Source: Mansonella perstans (Eukaryota; Nematoda; Chromadorea; Rhabditida; Onchocercidae). Taken from it: 40,000 bases of DNA. Location: positions 1 through 40,000 of the forward strand of contig JBAMDO010000253.1 in assembly GCA_037074765.1 (NCBI GenBank). Direction: 5' to 3'. The notes beneath the pieces are model-generated. The model searched no databases. It saw only the letters and a program-made list of their open reading frames with translations, and was not told where the DNA came from. Shown here piece after piece: positions 1 through 13,288 of this stretch. The stretch's first letter is position 1, and every line of letters starts with the position of its first letter. The position numbers were made by a program, and so were the translations under genes.

Positions 1-260
1 ACATACAATATAAATGATAAATTTGTATTCCATAAATATTTGCCCTAATAATTGCTTGTATAATGAATGATATAGTAATATAGTTGTTTGTTTATTTTTT
101 TTCATACTTGTAATTATTGGAGAAATTTTATGAAATTTTTTTGAAGAAATTTTATAAATCAAAAATTTCAAATATTTCATAAATTTTTTTTTGCAAATTT
201 TTTCAAGAAAAGGAAAAGGAAGTAATCTAAAAGGTTAATGACATTGACATTCTTGCTCGG

Positions 261-291
<31 letters not shown>

Positions 292-336
292 AAGAGAAAG
301 AAAAGAGAAAGGAAAAAAGAAAGAAAAAAAAAAAAG
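261..336 (+). repeat. A29 homopolymer and purine tract
   Basis: A run of 29 A (261-289) continues into an almost pure A/G tract up to about 336. It is a simple-sequence tract with no sign of a retroposed gene next to it. Confidence 0.95.
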
Positions 337-1033
337 TTTTTTTATACTTATCGAATGAAACAAAGAAAATAAATACGTGAATAATTTGTGGACGAAAAAA
401 AAAGGAGATTTCATTTTAATTGAAAATAATGAGCTCTTTTAATTATCAACAAAAATTGATGAAGGAAGAGAAAATGAAGAGAGGGATAGAGAAAGAGAGA
501 TAGAGAGATAAAATGGGACACTTTCATATTTATTTGTTAAATTTGAAAGTATATGCCAAATTATGATGACAATGTAAAATATGAATAGCGTTATTGATGA
601 AAATTGAACTGCAGTAAGATGATTTTGAGCGCAATTTTTGGAATGCTAAGCAATAGTTTGATCATTTATTTTTCAAGTAAAATAAAGAGTCACAAAAAAG
701 TTAGATTTTTTTTTTTCATTATTACATTTTAAATGAATAATTTTGATGTAAGAGGAAACTTTATGCTTATTTGTTTATCAAATTAAGAAAAGGTCATGCG
801 TGGATTCATTTTGGGTTGTTGATATTATTAGGTGCTTCTAAGGTGAAAAAAAAATTATACTTGCTTATTTAATTGTCAGATAGAGTAAAACGGTTAGATT
901 GCAATTTACTTTGTTTTGTTACATTTAATTGAAGCTTAAAGTAAGGAATTTCTAAATTTTAAATTTGCAAAGGCCAAAAAAGCAATGATTTTTAATTTTG
1001 TATTATATTTTTGGAAGATATGAAATAATTTGC

Positions 1034-1190
1034 AACGATATATGATATATGTAATGATATAATATGATATGACATGATGCCGTATGATATGATACGATGC
1101 GACATGACATGATTTGATATATGATAGGATTTGATATGATACATTTGATATACGATAGGATTTGATATGATAGATTTGATACACACAAAT
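1034..1190. repeat. Degenerate TGATA/ATATG pentanucleotide satellite
   Basis: About 155 bases are made of imperfect units such as TGATA, TGATATG and TGACATG. The drift between units keeps several frames open on the minus strand and gives Tyr/His/Ser/Ile-rich spurious ORFs. Confidence 0.85.
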
Positions 1191-3135
1191 TTAATGAATA
1201 ATTAAAAATTACCAAGTTAAATGTTGTAAGAATTATTATCGAAATGATTTAAGTGATTGTTACGACATTATTGATGCCATTAGAACAGCTAAACAAATTG
1301 AATAATTGTTAGCTCCATGGATCACATCACATTTCCTATCGTTTCCCTTCAAACATAACTTTATTCCTGTTTCGTTTCATTCTATTTGTCTGAAAAATTT
1401 TTTTAAAAAAAAAGCGGAAGAAAAAAAAAGTAAATTTATTATTTTTGCAAACTCTAATCGATTATCTCAAAATTTTACTATTTAAAAAAAGTTTACAGTC
1501 AAATTTAAATGAAATTGACATTAAAATTATCTTACGAATACAACGAACATTGTTTTTTTGGCATTTGTTTTAATTTTTTTTTTGTTTCCAATAATATTTT
1601 TAAAAAACAAGTTTGTCACTTATAAGTTACTTTATAAAATGAATGATAAAGTAATTCTTGTAAAATTAAAATTTCTACACATCTTATGGCTCTTTAATTA
1701 TCAAAAAAATGAATAAGTGTGTAAAAGAAAAAGACAATAAAATACAATTAATTAACTTGTTTGCAATTTGCATGACACAAAGGGAAGTTACAAGTAATTA
1801 TCAGTAGTTTACAGAAGCATTACAGAGCGAATGATTTTTGACAGTATGATGTCAACACCCAAGCGAAACGGCAGGGTGTAATTAAATGGTGGCTTGTTTT
1901 AGCTATATTAAGAAGAAATGATATGTAAACGATTCGTAGAATCAACTATTGAGCAATAAAATCAGCAATAATAAATAACATTCATCATTTTAAAAAAGTT
2001 ATCAATTCAATAAATTTTATTAAAATTTCAAACTGTGCTACACATTATTTGAATGATGCAAAAAAAATCTCTGTGCTTGAAAAACACCAGAAAATTAAAC
2101 AATAATTAATTTGGAAGTAGCACAATTTAAAAAAAATTAGCCAAAAGATTACTAATAATAAGAAGACTGATTAATAATAAACTTAACTGAACAAATTAAT
2201 ATTCATTTTTCAATCGAATACATATTAAATTGGCCATAAACGGATAATGTTAATTGAATATGATTAATAATATCGATATTAATTAAGACATAATTGGAAA
2301 TAATTACGATCTTGCAAGGATGTGAAAAGTATCTGCATTATATTTGGCATCAACAGAAAAGTATAACGAGCAAAAAAATCCCTTGTTAGTTTTGTGATTT
2401 TTGGCACAAAAACTGTAATAGTATTAAAGTAAATTTTCGATATGTGCAAAATTATCGGAAATGAAAGCACTGACCAATTATTGCTAATAGTGGGTAATGT
2501 TTTTTTCATTTGCGCTATTTTGTTTATTATTTCATTGATCAACAGAATGGGTCCATTATGTTCATCTTATTAAAATAGTAAGAGCATGCGATACAATCAT
2601 TCACATCGTTGCATACGATCCTAATTCTTTGTTTACTTTCTATTAAAATAAAAATTTGCAATGAAATAAACGCAATAGTACAAATATCGTGGAACAGTTA
2701 ATTTTTGTCATTTTATCTTATTGTAATGATAAGGCTACAAACTCTGTCACAATTAATCATTTAAATAATCAAATGTTAATGTGCGGGAAGAAATTTTATT
2801 TTCTCTATCTATGCAAATCAATTCATTGTAAGATTGAAATAACAGAAAAAGAAACTGTTTAATTCAAAATCGTTTTTTCGAATTAATACAAAATATGATC
2901 ATTTGTTATAACAAAAAGTCTTTGAGCAGTTCTAATTAGCACAATTCACCTTATTTATTATGATCACCTGATAATTTGTTTTAATACAAAACATTAACAT
3001 TTAACAGTGATAAAATGGTTTCATGGATATTTCAGTTGAGTTGTCTTTGACTTAATGATGAATAATGTATTTCATGTAATTTAGGTCAACCATAAGGATG
3101 TCAATGAAGTGGACACACATAGTTCATAATGTTGG

Positions 3136-3275
3136 CACTGTTAATGTCGACGGTGATTATGATAATGATGATAGTGGGAATGATATTGTGATAATGACAA
3201 TAACAATGTTATATTGCAATGATGATAACTATGAGTGATGATGATATGATGATGGTTATGTCATGGAGTAATAAT
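3136..3275. repeat. GAT/AAT trinucleotide-like repeat
   Basis: Imperfect GAT, AAT, GTG and ATG triplets repeat for about 140 bases. It belongs to a class that recurs at 4,125, 16,850, 28,345 and 38,680 in this window. Confidence 0.7.
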
Positions 3276-3683
3276 GCGGAAAATAATACTGTTGATAGAA
3301 AATTAAAAAAAACAGAAAGCAAAAGTGTTACTAAAAAAAATTTTAATCGATATTTTACTTTCTTAATTTAAAAAATCCTAAATTGCACAATATTTTTTAC
3401 GGTTAATTTTTTCTAATAATTCATTAAAACAGATAACAAAAATAATCAAAAGTAAGCATATCAAAAATATTTGAAAAAAGAAATTTTTAAATGTAAAAAA
3501 ATGAATAATCGATCCGATGGAATGGCATTCTGGCCAGCAATAATATAACAGTGTTTCTACGAAGCAATGATTATCATTTCCAATTAACAGTGCTAAATGA
3601 TACAAAATAGATTTATCATTTCAATTATTATTAAAATTTCCAAAAAAGAGAAATTAGTCTAATTAAGGGAGTAAGAAGAAAAG

Positions 3684-3822
3684 TTAAACGTCATTTCGGT
3701 ATTTTATCGCGGAAAGAATCATGCATGTTAAGATGCAGACCATTCCTCTGTCAACCAGGCTAACATATGAATGACGTAAATTTTCTGGACTCGTGTTAAG
3801 GTTCCCGGCGATATAACTTTTG
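3684..3822 (-). CDS. Possible terminal exon, unrecognised
   Basis: A GC-richer pocket inside AT-rich DNA reads open for 45 codons on the minus strand. It starts after an acceptor-like pyrimidine tract ending CGATAG at 3,823-3,828 and ends at TAA (3,684-3,686). The peptide has balanced composition (for example KSYIAGNLNTSPENLRHSYV, then a hydrophobic Cys-containing part), unlike the low-complexity shadow ORFs nearby. No domain is recognised and no partner exon was found, so it may be a gene remnant or a chance ORF. The plus strand is also open across the same pocket, which weakens the call. Confidence 0.2.
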
Positions 3823-4124
3823 CTATCGGAAAAAAACACTGATTAAATCAGCTTTTTTCCTCATTTCTAAAATGTTCCTTGTCAGCATAAATTAAAACTC
3901 TATGTTTCGTAGAAGTTGATATGTTTACAGCTTTTTTTCCAAATTTTTGTATCAATTAAAATTGGCTTTGAGTATTCCATTTGTTAGTGGTTGTAATAAT
4001 TATTCCAAAAGAAATGAATAAGTTAATAATTATGAATAGTTATGATAAGTTTCTGCAGCACATTACATAAATCTGAGAAATATTAATTAATTAATTATTA
4101 ATGGTGAGGCTAAAAGCAATGTAG

Positions 4125-4440
4125 AAAATTAATAGAAAAAAAAAACAAAACTGTAGAAAATTAATAGCAGCAAACAGTGGAACATTAACAACGACAACAA
4201 TAATAAGAGTAATAACAGAAACAACAATAACAATGACAACAGTAATAGCAGAACAACAAACAACAACAACAGAAATAAAAAAAATAATAACAACAAATAA
4301 AAAAACAGCAACAACAACAATGACAGTGAAAACAATAATAGCAGAAGGAATAACAACAATAACAACAACAATGACGACAATAATGGCAAGAAACAATAAC
4401 AGCTACTAGTGCTACAACAATAACAATGACAAATATTGAA
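4125..4440. repeat. AAC/AAT/ACA trinucleotide-like repeat
   Basis: About 300 bases of imperfect AAC, AAT, CAA and GCA triplets on the plus strand. On the minus strand they give spurious Val/Ile- and Leu/Ser-rich ORFs of up to 126 codons that look like membrane proteins but are products of the repeat. Confidence 0.85.
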
Positions 4441-7400
4441 TAAACATTTAGTAAACAGAAGAGAATTTTAGTGTATTGGTAAATGGAAATGAAAGTAATG
4501 GGGTGAATGGGTTGATGATTGATGGAAAGATTTGAATTTTTTTTCCTTATGTTCAGTTTAAACATTCAAAAGATTATCTGATAGAAATCGCTAATGAACC
4601 ATCAAAGCGTTAATGGCAATTCGTGTCCTTTAAAGAGTCGAAAATGTTGGCGAAAAAATTAATTCAATTAAACGGATGATAGTACGAATGCTTTGGAATC
4701 TTTCACAAAAAATTTTTTTATTGTATAAGAAAGAAATGATAAAATGTTGAAAATGGCACAGGGTGTTCAGATGACGAGTGGTTGCAATGGAAAAAAAAAA
4801 GAAAAGAAAGGAATCCATGAATTTTAATAAATTTTGAAATTTCAATAATAAATAATTTATGTCTTGGAAAAATGGCATCCAAAATTTGCTATTTCACGGT
4901 ATTGCGATTGCAACTGTCAAATGAACGTTAATAATTAATAACAGTTGCTTGATTTTTTTATCTATTCATTACTAGTGTAAAAGCCTACTTTGAAAATATT
5001 CTTACTTGTTAAAATTAACAATTAATAATTTAAAATTGTTTTTTAAGAGCTGCAAAAAGAAATTTCAATTAATATGAAAGAAATGAGAATAATTTCAATT
5101 AGAAATTGATTTTGCAAATTTCCTAAATTTAGATTTTAATAGAAGTATCATTCTACGTCTTTTATTAATATTTTGAAAGATTTAAAATAATTTTGAAAGA
5201 AAACAAATGAAGAGTAAAAAATGGCAAGCGGCAAGTGTTAATGATAAGTTTAAGTTATTCATTAATTCTAGCAGTTCCACATTTCATTTTTTTCATTTTA
5301 ACATGTGTTGAAAATTGATAAAATGAAAATGGCATTTAATATTTTTCAGCATTTGATTAGCATTTTTTTACATATTAAAGTGAAATTAAGACCGGGTAAA
5401 TGTACAGAGCTATCGGACTAGGCCAATAATTAAATATGTTCCGTGATTCTGCCGTAATAAATTTTGAAATTTCAATTTTGTTAATGTCATATTTCTCATT
5501 TTCCTTTTTTTCACATCTTTTAAAAGTTTAATACAACACTAATTTAGAATTACTATCAGACTAGATCAATGAGAAATCTGCTATTGATTGATCACAAAGC
5601 TGTACTTTATCACTGATAAGACAATTTTGTGACGAAATTTGACGAATTTAACATTATGAACAAAAGGATAAAAAGCGAAAAATTTAAATCCAGAATTTAA
5701 ATTGAACAATGTTAATTTTTGTGAAAAAATTTTAATTACGAGAAAGATAATTATTAGCATTCTTAGTTAGAAATTGTTCAAGTGATAACGATGAAAGACA
5801 CAGAAAAAACTGAAAATTTAATTTAACTGAAAAATTAACTTGATCACATTAATTGTTAGTGATAAGAGTAAAGAAAAATCAAAAAAATTTAGTTCCAGTA
5901 CTTTTGAATGATATGGAAAAAGAGAAGAGGTTAGGAACTTGGTGAAAGAGTGTGGAAATGAAGCAACAGTTAGGAGCTTGAAAGAAATAGAAGAATGAAA
6001 CCGGATCGTTTTGTTAAATGTTTGCAGTTTGATGAGGTAATTTTTCATTAGTGCTTCTGCTGCCCGAAATCAATTAATTGCAAAATAATTTTTCCTTATT
6101 ACAACACTTTTCCAAATTTCTTAAAATTCCAATTAAGAAATATGAATAAGATTACAAAATTGTGGGAAAGATGGACAAATGATCGATAAATGACAATAAT
6201 ATAGGGCATAGTGCATAGTTAGAAACTTGGCTGCAAGTTTAAAGCTCTATACCACAAACAAAGCTATTTTAGCCCTCATTTCTTCCACTTGGCGCATTTT
6301 CTAAGTCGAAATTGCCTTGGACGCTTTAATTTTTTTCTTCTTTCAAATTAAAAATCTTTTTACTCTCCGTTGTTTCTATGGAAAGCAAAGGAAAGCCACA
6401 AACAAGTAGAAGTAGAAACGGATATGAAAGAACAAACAGATTTGAGAATTTCGAAAATTTTATTTAATTACTCAGCTTTTCTTTGCCTAATATTTGATTA
6501 CATTGCGGACAAATTTAGACAATTTTCAGCAAGTTAATGCAAAATTACTCCATCAAAATTTCACTCTATGGCTGATTTTAGCAAATTTCAATAATTACTA
6601 ATAATTTATTTAATTTTTGCAATCCTTGTTTACCACTGATTGAAAAAAAAAATATTAATAGTACAATTTATAAAATTTGTCCATTAATTTTTTTAAGATT
6701 GGAAAAAAATTTACTGAAAATTAGAATGAAATTAGTCATTTCTTCTGGTACAAAAATAGTTGAAAAAATTGTTTTATTTTTATTCATTAATTTATGTTTC
6801 TAATAACGTGTTTTGCTCTTGTGATTTTTTTGACAGTTATTGAAAAATGTTGATGAATAAATATCAATTAATTGAAAAACTAAGTATATGGCTAGGCAAA
6901 TGAACGATAATAAAGTAATTAAGCAAATAAACACATTTAAAGAAACTTGAGAATGGTTTTACTAAATGTTATCAATATTCAGAAAAAAAAATAAGAATAT
7001 AAATACCATAACTTAGAGGCAAATAAGCATCTGTGCAAAGGGGAACAGAAAGAAAAATGAATGAAAGTTGATTTAAGTGATAGCGAAATTTCTAATCTAA
7101 ATATTAGCATTTGTTGTCAATAAAAAAAAATTAAGAAATTACAGGCGAAAAGAAATAGCAAATAGCAAATCAAAAGTGATGTTATTAAATGAATCACAAA
7201 AATTACATGTTCTATTAAAATTTTAATTAAATTGAACGATGTTATATGAGTATGGTCTCATTAATACAATACATTGACAAGGTATTTTACATTTATCGTA
7301 AAATTACTCATTACCACTTATTTCAACTTATGAAATATATAGCCAATTGATGGACATTGTTGCCTGATAACGCATTTCGTGCGAATACAATAACAAAATT

Positions 7401-8690
7401 AGCAGTAAATGTCAAAATGAAAAAAATTGCGAATTTATTGTGACAGTTCGTCATAATACACCTCCTAGTTTAAGAATGGTTAATACGATTGAGTTATAGA
7501 ATCGACATGATGAATAATGTTGAAATTCTTGCTATTCATCATTTCGAATTCTCTCCACTGCAAATTAATTAAATACAAATATTAACTGCTATAAAAGTAA
7601 GATATAACTTTTTAAGCAACAAGCAAATGCCAATAATAATAAGAGATGATAGTAATTAACAGCACATAAAAATATTAGTAAAATCGAGAAAAAAGCAGAA
7701 ACTTAGTTAATTTAACTAATTTAACTAAATGACTAACATATCATCTTCATTGATGTTTAAACTTAATCCACGATTAATGCTTAAATGCAAAATGAGAGTG
7801 ACTGGTTTGTTTCATGAACAAATATCTAATTTTTGGTGCTAGATAAAGTTAATTGCTATAAGTTTAATTTAATTAATACTCAAATAGCATTGAGAGAGAA
7901 ATATGGTTAATTTTGATTAATGCTAGTTTCGAACAAAAGTGACATTTTATCAACTTTCATAATTAGTTGCTGTAAAGTTGTCAACATTAAAACAAACATA
8001 TTAAAAATGGAAAAAGCTTAGCATAATCAGAAAAATTTAAGTACTATGTAAAATTTATCAGTTTATTAGCATAAAATGATAGAGGAATAAGGACGATCGA
8101 ATGACATAAATATGTCATTCACGAAGCTTGAAACAAAAGAGTCCCAAAAATTTTAGCAAATTGAAATAAATATTAACTTTTTTCTTGTCAATCTAAACAA
8201 ATTATGAACAATCGCAAGCAAATTTGAATTACTTATTTCATAAACCAACTAATATTTTGTCATATTATATCAGCCGTATAATATCATATCACTACATGAC
8301 TATCACAGATGACCAAAAGATATTTTATAAAATATAATTGCAAAGTTATTTTCAATGTTTACGATAGTTTAGATTCGATTAGATTATGCAATAATAATGA
8401 AATCTTCTACAGTATTAAAATGAAATTGGTTTAAATTTTATGCTTGCAGCAAGCTGTATACTATATACAAAAAAGGAAAATTATTGCTAATTAATCACCA
8501 TTAATTACAGTAACATATTGGCTTAAATATCGCTTACTTTTTCTTTGCATTACTCTTGGCTTAAAATTTTGATTTTAAAGAGAAGCTAAATGAGCGATGT
8601 TTAAAATATTTTTTAAAATATTGCATCATTCTTCACCATCCCTGCAAAGTTTGAATTTTACCAAAATTCTTTCCAGAAATTGAGTGAAAA

Positions 8691-8735
8691 GTTAATCAAT
8701 TAGTTAATGAAAGTTAATCAAAGTAATTGATTAAC
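8691..8735. repeat. Inverted repeat, 12-base perfect arms
   Basis: GTTAATCAATTA at 8,691-8,702 is the exact reverse complement of TAATTGATTAAC at 8,724-8,735, with a 21-base spacer. Allowing a 2-base bulge the arms extend a few bases further (AAAAGT against ACTACTTTT). The spacer carries another AGTTAAT copy. Confidence 0.9.
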
Positions 8736-10394
8736 TACTTTTCTTTCCTTTTCCTCTTTTCAAATATTTTAAAGCAAAGCTAAATTTATAATATTTAGAT
8801 AATGTCATTTAATATTTAACATGCATTGTTCACTTATTATTTATTGCTCTGAATATACAAATTCGAAACTGAATTTATTGAAGCTACCTAACTTGCCGAA
8901 ACTATATTTATTTACTAATTATAGTTAATGAACTCGAGCTAATTAACGATTAGCGAATTGTTGTATGAAGTTTAAAAAATTTGGAAAAGATGGAAGATAA
9001 AGTTGCGCACTGTTGAATAATATCATAAAGCTGAATTTTGTAATTCCTGATAGTTTTGTCTATAACTACTTGCAAAATTTATTTCAGATTAAAGTTACCA
9101 AAATATGCGATTTGTAAACATTCCGTTGTTTACATAAGCCAATCATCAGTTTTCGAAATTGCATATTTTTTTATAAGGACAAATGAAAGAGAAATTTGTT
9201 TTTATTTGTTAAAAAAAAAAAATAATAATCTAAACGGTTTTTGTTTCTTTTTTAAAAAAGGGTTGAAAAATTCAGATACAATAGCAATAGGTACTTTGTT
9301 TGGTTTTAAAACTTTCCTTAAATTGAAAAGAAGTAAGATACGTCTGATATGTAATTGAGTCAGCAATAAATTTTTCTAAGAATGTAAGCTTTTTTCTGCT
9401 AATTTAAGGAAAAATTAGAAAAGTTTCATTAAGCATATACAAATCTAATTCTATTTTTTTGCATTGCTGAACTTAACTATATTTCATGTTGGGAGAATGC
9501 GAATGTGACTGTGTTATAAAAGTCTTGATACATATTCCTTGTCTTATTCTCGGCTGATTGGATAGCGATTGCCCGTTTGATTTGTGAGTATTCACATTGA
9601 TAAAGTTTAATCCGGAGTCAAGTTCGAGTGTTGATGATCAAATGATCATAAAATAGTGCAAACAATAGCAGCATCAACGATTAGATTTAATCAGAAAAAC
9701 TGCGCATTTCAATTATAGTAAAAATTAGATGAAAGATTTGAAAATGACACAAATATTGATTATTCATTGGATATTTTTATTAACGGCTGAGAGCTGATGA
9801 TCTTTACTGCGTGTAAAATAGACAAAGTTGTTCAAGTCCACTCTTTTAGTTAGCTCTTTGGAATTTAAAACAAATTAAATAGATTGAAGCAGTTCAATGA
9901 ATGTATATATCGCTAACTGACCTGTAATCATTTTTAAATTCATTTCTCCTTACATTATCGGAAAAAGAGTCATTTTCGCTCTACTTACGAACAAAAAATG
10001 AATTAGTTAATAGTTGGATAAAATAGCACGAGCTGAAAAAGATTTCCTGAAAGCTGAACAATAAATAATTATGATTGCTATTTGATCGAATTATTTATGT
10101 TCAAAGAGATTCAACGGCCTATTAGAAAATATTTATGCAGCATAATTGATCCTAGAGCCAATTTCAATCCTTTCAAATGAAAATGCTTGAACAGAAAAAA
10201 GGAAAAAAAATGAGTGAATTAAACGAAGGTAAATTATACAAATTTATTTACTGGCTTTTTTTCTGTTGTTGCATTTCACTGAGAAATCGTTTCATTTTTA
10301 TATCAGTTAGAAATTGTTATTTTCGAAATCACAGATCACACTTCTTGATGGTATTTTCTTTCGTCCTAGCAATTGTTCCTTGCCATCTGTTTTA

Positions 10395-10537
10395 TAAAAC
10401 ATAAGTCTTAGGATATGTTGTATAATTCAAAACTTGTTTGCAGGTGCATTAACAAAAAAAATAATTCATTAAAACATAAGCTTTAGGATATGTTGTAATA
10501 ATCCAAACTTTAGTCATTAGTTCAAAAGTGCATTAAC
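10395..10537 (+). repeat. Imperfect tandem duplication, about 60-70 base units
   Basis: Two copies each begin AAAACATAAG and end GTGCATTAAC. The first runs about 10,395-10,453 and the second about 10,470-10,537. They are near-identical in the first 40 bases, including the shared core TTAGGATATGTTGTA, and diverge in the middle by small indels. Confidence 0.9.
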
Positions 10538-11483
10538 TGTTGCATAAGAAATTGAAAATGTATCAGTTTTTTAAAGAATTTTATCAAGTATGAAATTTTC
10601 TTAAAATAAATTTTAGTTATATTTCATATAAGCACCAAATTTAGTCCACTACAGATTCACTTCACAGGTATGATCATTCAAAAGGTATCTCTATCACCTT
10701 TTTATCACCTTATCAGTACCATCTACTGTCAAATCATTCATTTTCAGATATTATTCTTCATCGATGCCTATTATTATTTTTCATCCTACTTTTAAAAACT
10801 TTTATAATACTTTCATATTCCTATCAAAACTAGCTGGATTCAGATTAGTTGTTGTTGAAGTAACTCGAATGTTTAAGACTTTCTGTCTTCAGTAATGATT
10901 ATGTTTCATGTTAACAATTCATGTTAAATTAATCAGTTAAACCAGTTAAAATTGTTACATTTTTTCAAATATCATATACATAATGGATTTCCCCACCTTT
11001 CTTGTTAAATTTCTTGGTGGTCATTTAAAAAAAAAAAACAAATCAGACTCGAAAATATTTTCAACATATCCTTTCCTGGAATAGTTGGTAGCTGAATTGA
11101 ATTTTTTTTTCTCTGTCTATCATTTTGCTTAATACATGCATTAAATAATGAAAGTTATGGTATAAAAAAAAACTTTGAAATTTTGCAAAAAATAATATAT
11201 TATTACTGTACATTATTTAGACTAAGGTAGAACAAATCAAAGATGTTAATTATTTCAATGGGTGAATCACAGATAAATTGCATTTTAGGTCAATCGTTAA
11301 AGGTCGGCAATATTTCTTTAAAACAACGCTTTTCATAAATTATCGCAAAATTTCAACTGACTTGAAGTTACTTGAAAAAAGAGCCGATAATGCGTTTCTG
11401 TGAAAAATGTGGAATAAAAAAAAAAAACTGTACCATGATAAAATTTCTCATAGAATTTTAATGGAACAAATTTCTTTGAATAA

Positions 11484-11620
11484 ACTTTCACCCTTTCTCT
11501 TTTTCTCTTTGACTGAGATTACATCAATGCTCGACTTCTTCTTTTTGTCGTCAACTTTCTAACCTTCAGCCTCTTTTCCATTCTCTTTTTCTCCCTTTCA
11601 TCCAACCAATTGAATCGCGA
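11484..11620 (+). repeat. Pyrimidine-rich tract
   Basis: A CT-rich stretch dominated by CTTT, TCTC and CCTTT motifs on the plus strand. No ORF or splice exon is associated with it. Confidence 0.7.
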
Positions 11621-12238
11621 CAGATTTTTTGTATGATTTGAATTTTCCTCAAAAAATGCTTCCGAAATGAAATATAATTCTGACAAATTTATATATTGAA
11701 AAAAAATTCAATGGAAAAAATTTATTTTTTATTAATAGTTTTTTTTTTTTTTTTATAAAATCGAGGATCATTTAGTTGAAATTGATTTAGAAAAAAAGAA
11801 AATTTTCTAAATGAGAAAAGAAAAAAAGGATTTAACTTGGGAATAAACAATAATTTAAAAAATTAACAAATTGCGAAAAATCCAAAGAATTAAAAAATCG
11901 AAAGTTAAGAGAATTCAGAGATTAAAGAAGCAATAATTTAGAAATTAAGAAGAAACCGAAAAGAATTCTGAAGAATCATGACATCTTTCCGGTTTGCTCA
12001 TAAATGTTTCTCAAATATGTAAAAATCCGATGTTGAAATGCATTCAAATTTTATTAGCGGTTCAGAACTATTAAATTATAACCAATTTATTATTTATTTT
12101 TGAAAGATATCGAATCTTTTATTATTTATTTTAGATTTCAATTATAATATTTTTTGATAATATTTATTGCTAGCATTATTCAATCATTTTGTAATGCTTC
12201 TTTCTTACAGTTGCATGTTTGACTATTGTAAAAATTGT

Positions 12239-12347
12239 GAATGAAATCAAGTATTTGATTTATAATTATTTAAGTAATCAAACAATTTAATAATTAAATT
12301 ACTTTCCTTATATTGCCTAATTTAATATCAAATGCTTGATCTCATTC
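12239..12347. repeat. Long inverted repeat, nested hairpin of about 109 bases
   Basis: A 21-base arm at 12,239-12,259 matches the reverse complement of 12,327-12,347 at 19 of 21 positions. Inside the loop a second perfect 7-base stem can form (AAGTAAT 12,272-12,278 with ATTACTT 12,298-12,304). This could be a small MITE-like element or a hairpin RNA precursor. The sequence shows the fold potential only. Confidence 0.85.
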
Positions 12348-13288
12348 AACGTATTGTTGCTTATTTCTTTCCTCATGTTATATTGGAACTTACCTCATTG
12401 ATTATCACCAGTTTGAAGCAAATGTTTATTTTCCACTCTCTCTTTCTTTGATCATTCATTATTTATTTTTTTACGAAATTTTATGAAATTGCAATGTACA
12501 TATAGCGTAGGAACAATTCTATATTGCTATTTTTTCAATTCATTTGTGCAATAACTGTGTTTTCAGCTGTCAATTCTAATTAAACGTCCAATGCTTTATT
12601 TATTGTGCAACATTTTTTTGTTTTTTCATGAAAATGAAAGCTAATGTATAGGGCACAAATAATGATTCATAGCAAATATACATTAGCACAAAATTGCTCT
12701 GTAATATCCGAAAAACAATTAGCATTTGTTTTTTAAACATTCATGTCATTGTCATTTGCTTGAAGAATTGGTAAAAACTTGAAACGAACAGTGGACATCA
12801 TCGAAAGGAAGCATATTTGTTATTATCAGTAGTTGTTAAATCACTGATCTTATTGCCTTTTGTTATCATTTATAGTGAATGTTGCTAATGCTGCATGTTC
12901 TAAGTGAGATGATATACCATTTTATCAATACCTGTCTATTAATGAATTCATTGATTATTTGGATATTTTACAATTAGGAAATATAATTTGAATTACTTGG
13001 AAAAAGTATTAAACACAAAAACTCAATTCAAATTTGCACCGCTTTCTAGCTTGAAACAGTCAGAATTTTCATCGAAATGTTTTTAATACATTAAAAGAAA
13101 ACAAATGGAATATTTTAATTGCAAAAATATTTTTTAAATTTGCATAAAATTTCAAAGTCAAATATAGTCAAAACGCATATTTGAAATGTATAAACAGTAC
13201 AAAAATTGTCGGAAAAAACTGGAAGAATCACAATATGTTGTAAATTTCTAAACTGTATTACGCTATTATAAAACTGTACTACACATTT

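Larger units (their letters stand above)
1..3640. other. AT-rich non-coding stretch, left edge
   Basis: I see no convincing gene here. ORFs of 60-90 codons exist on the minus strand (936-1,215 and 2,279-2,542), but they come from low-complexity repeats or are as long as expected by chance in such AT-rich DNA. They have no splice context and no recognisable motif. The stretch contains the simple repeats listed separately, plus a small GC-rich hairpin with 6-base arms ACACCC at 1,855-1,860 and GGGTGT at 1,874-1,879. Confidence 0.6.
3860..13280. other. AT-rich non-coding stretch
   Basis: No gene is supported here. The longest plus-strand ORF (9,056-9,358, about 100 codons) has a non-ATG start and is rich in Lys, Phe and Asn. 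That length is expected by chance at this base composition. The stretch holds the repeats and inverted repeats listed separately, and moderately GC-richer pockets near 6,220-6,450 and 9,480-9,620 that are noted as findings. Confidence 0.5.

Noticed and set aside
936..1215. Three minus-strand ORFs rich in Tyr, His, Ser and Ile
   Set aside because: They are frames of the degenerate TGATA satellite.
4091..4565. Three overlapping minus-strand ORFs up to 126 codons, Val/Ile-, Leu/Ser- or Cys/Tyr-rich
   Set aside because: All arise from the AAC/AAT triplet repeat read in three frames. There are no motifs and no splice context.
9056..9358. 100-codon plus-strand ORF
   Set aside because: Non-ATG start, Lys/Phe/Asn-rich composition with homopolymer runs, no motif and no splice context.
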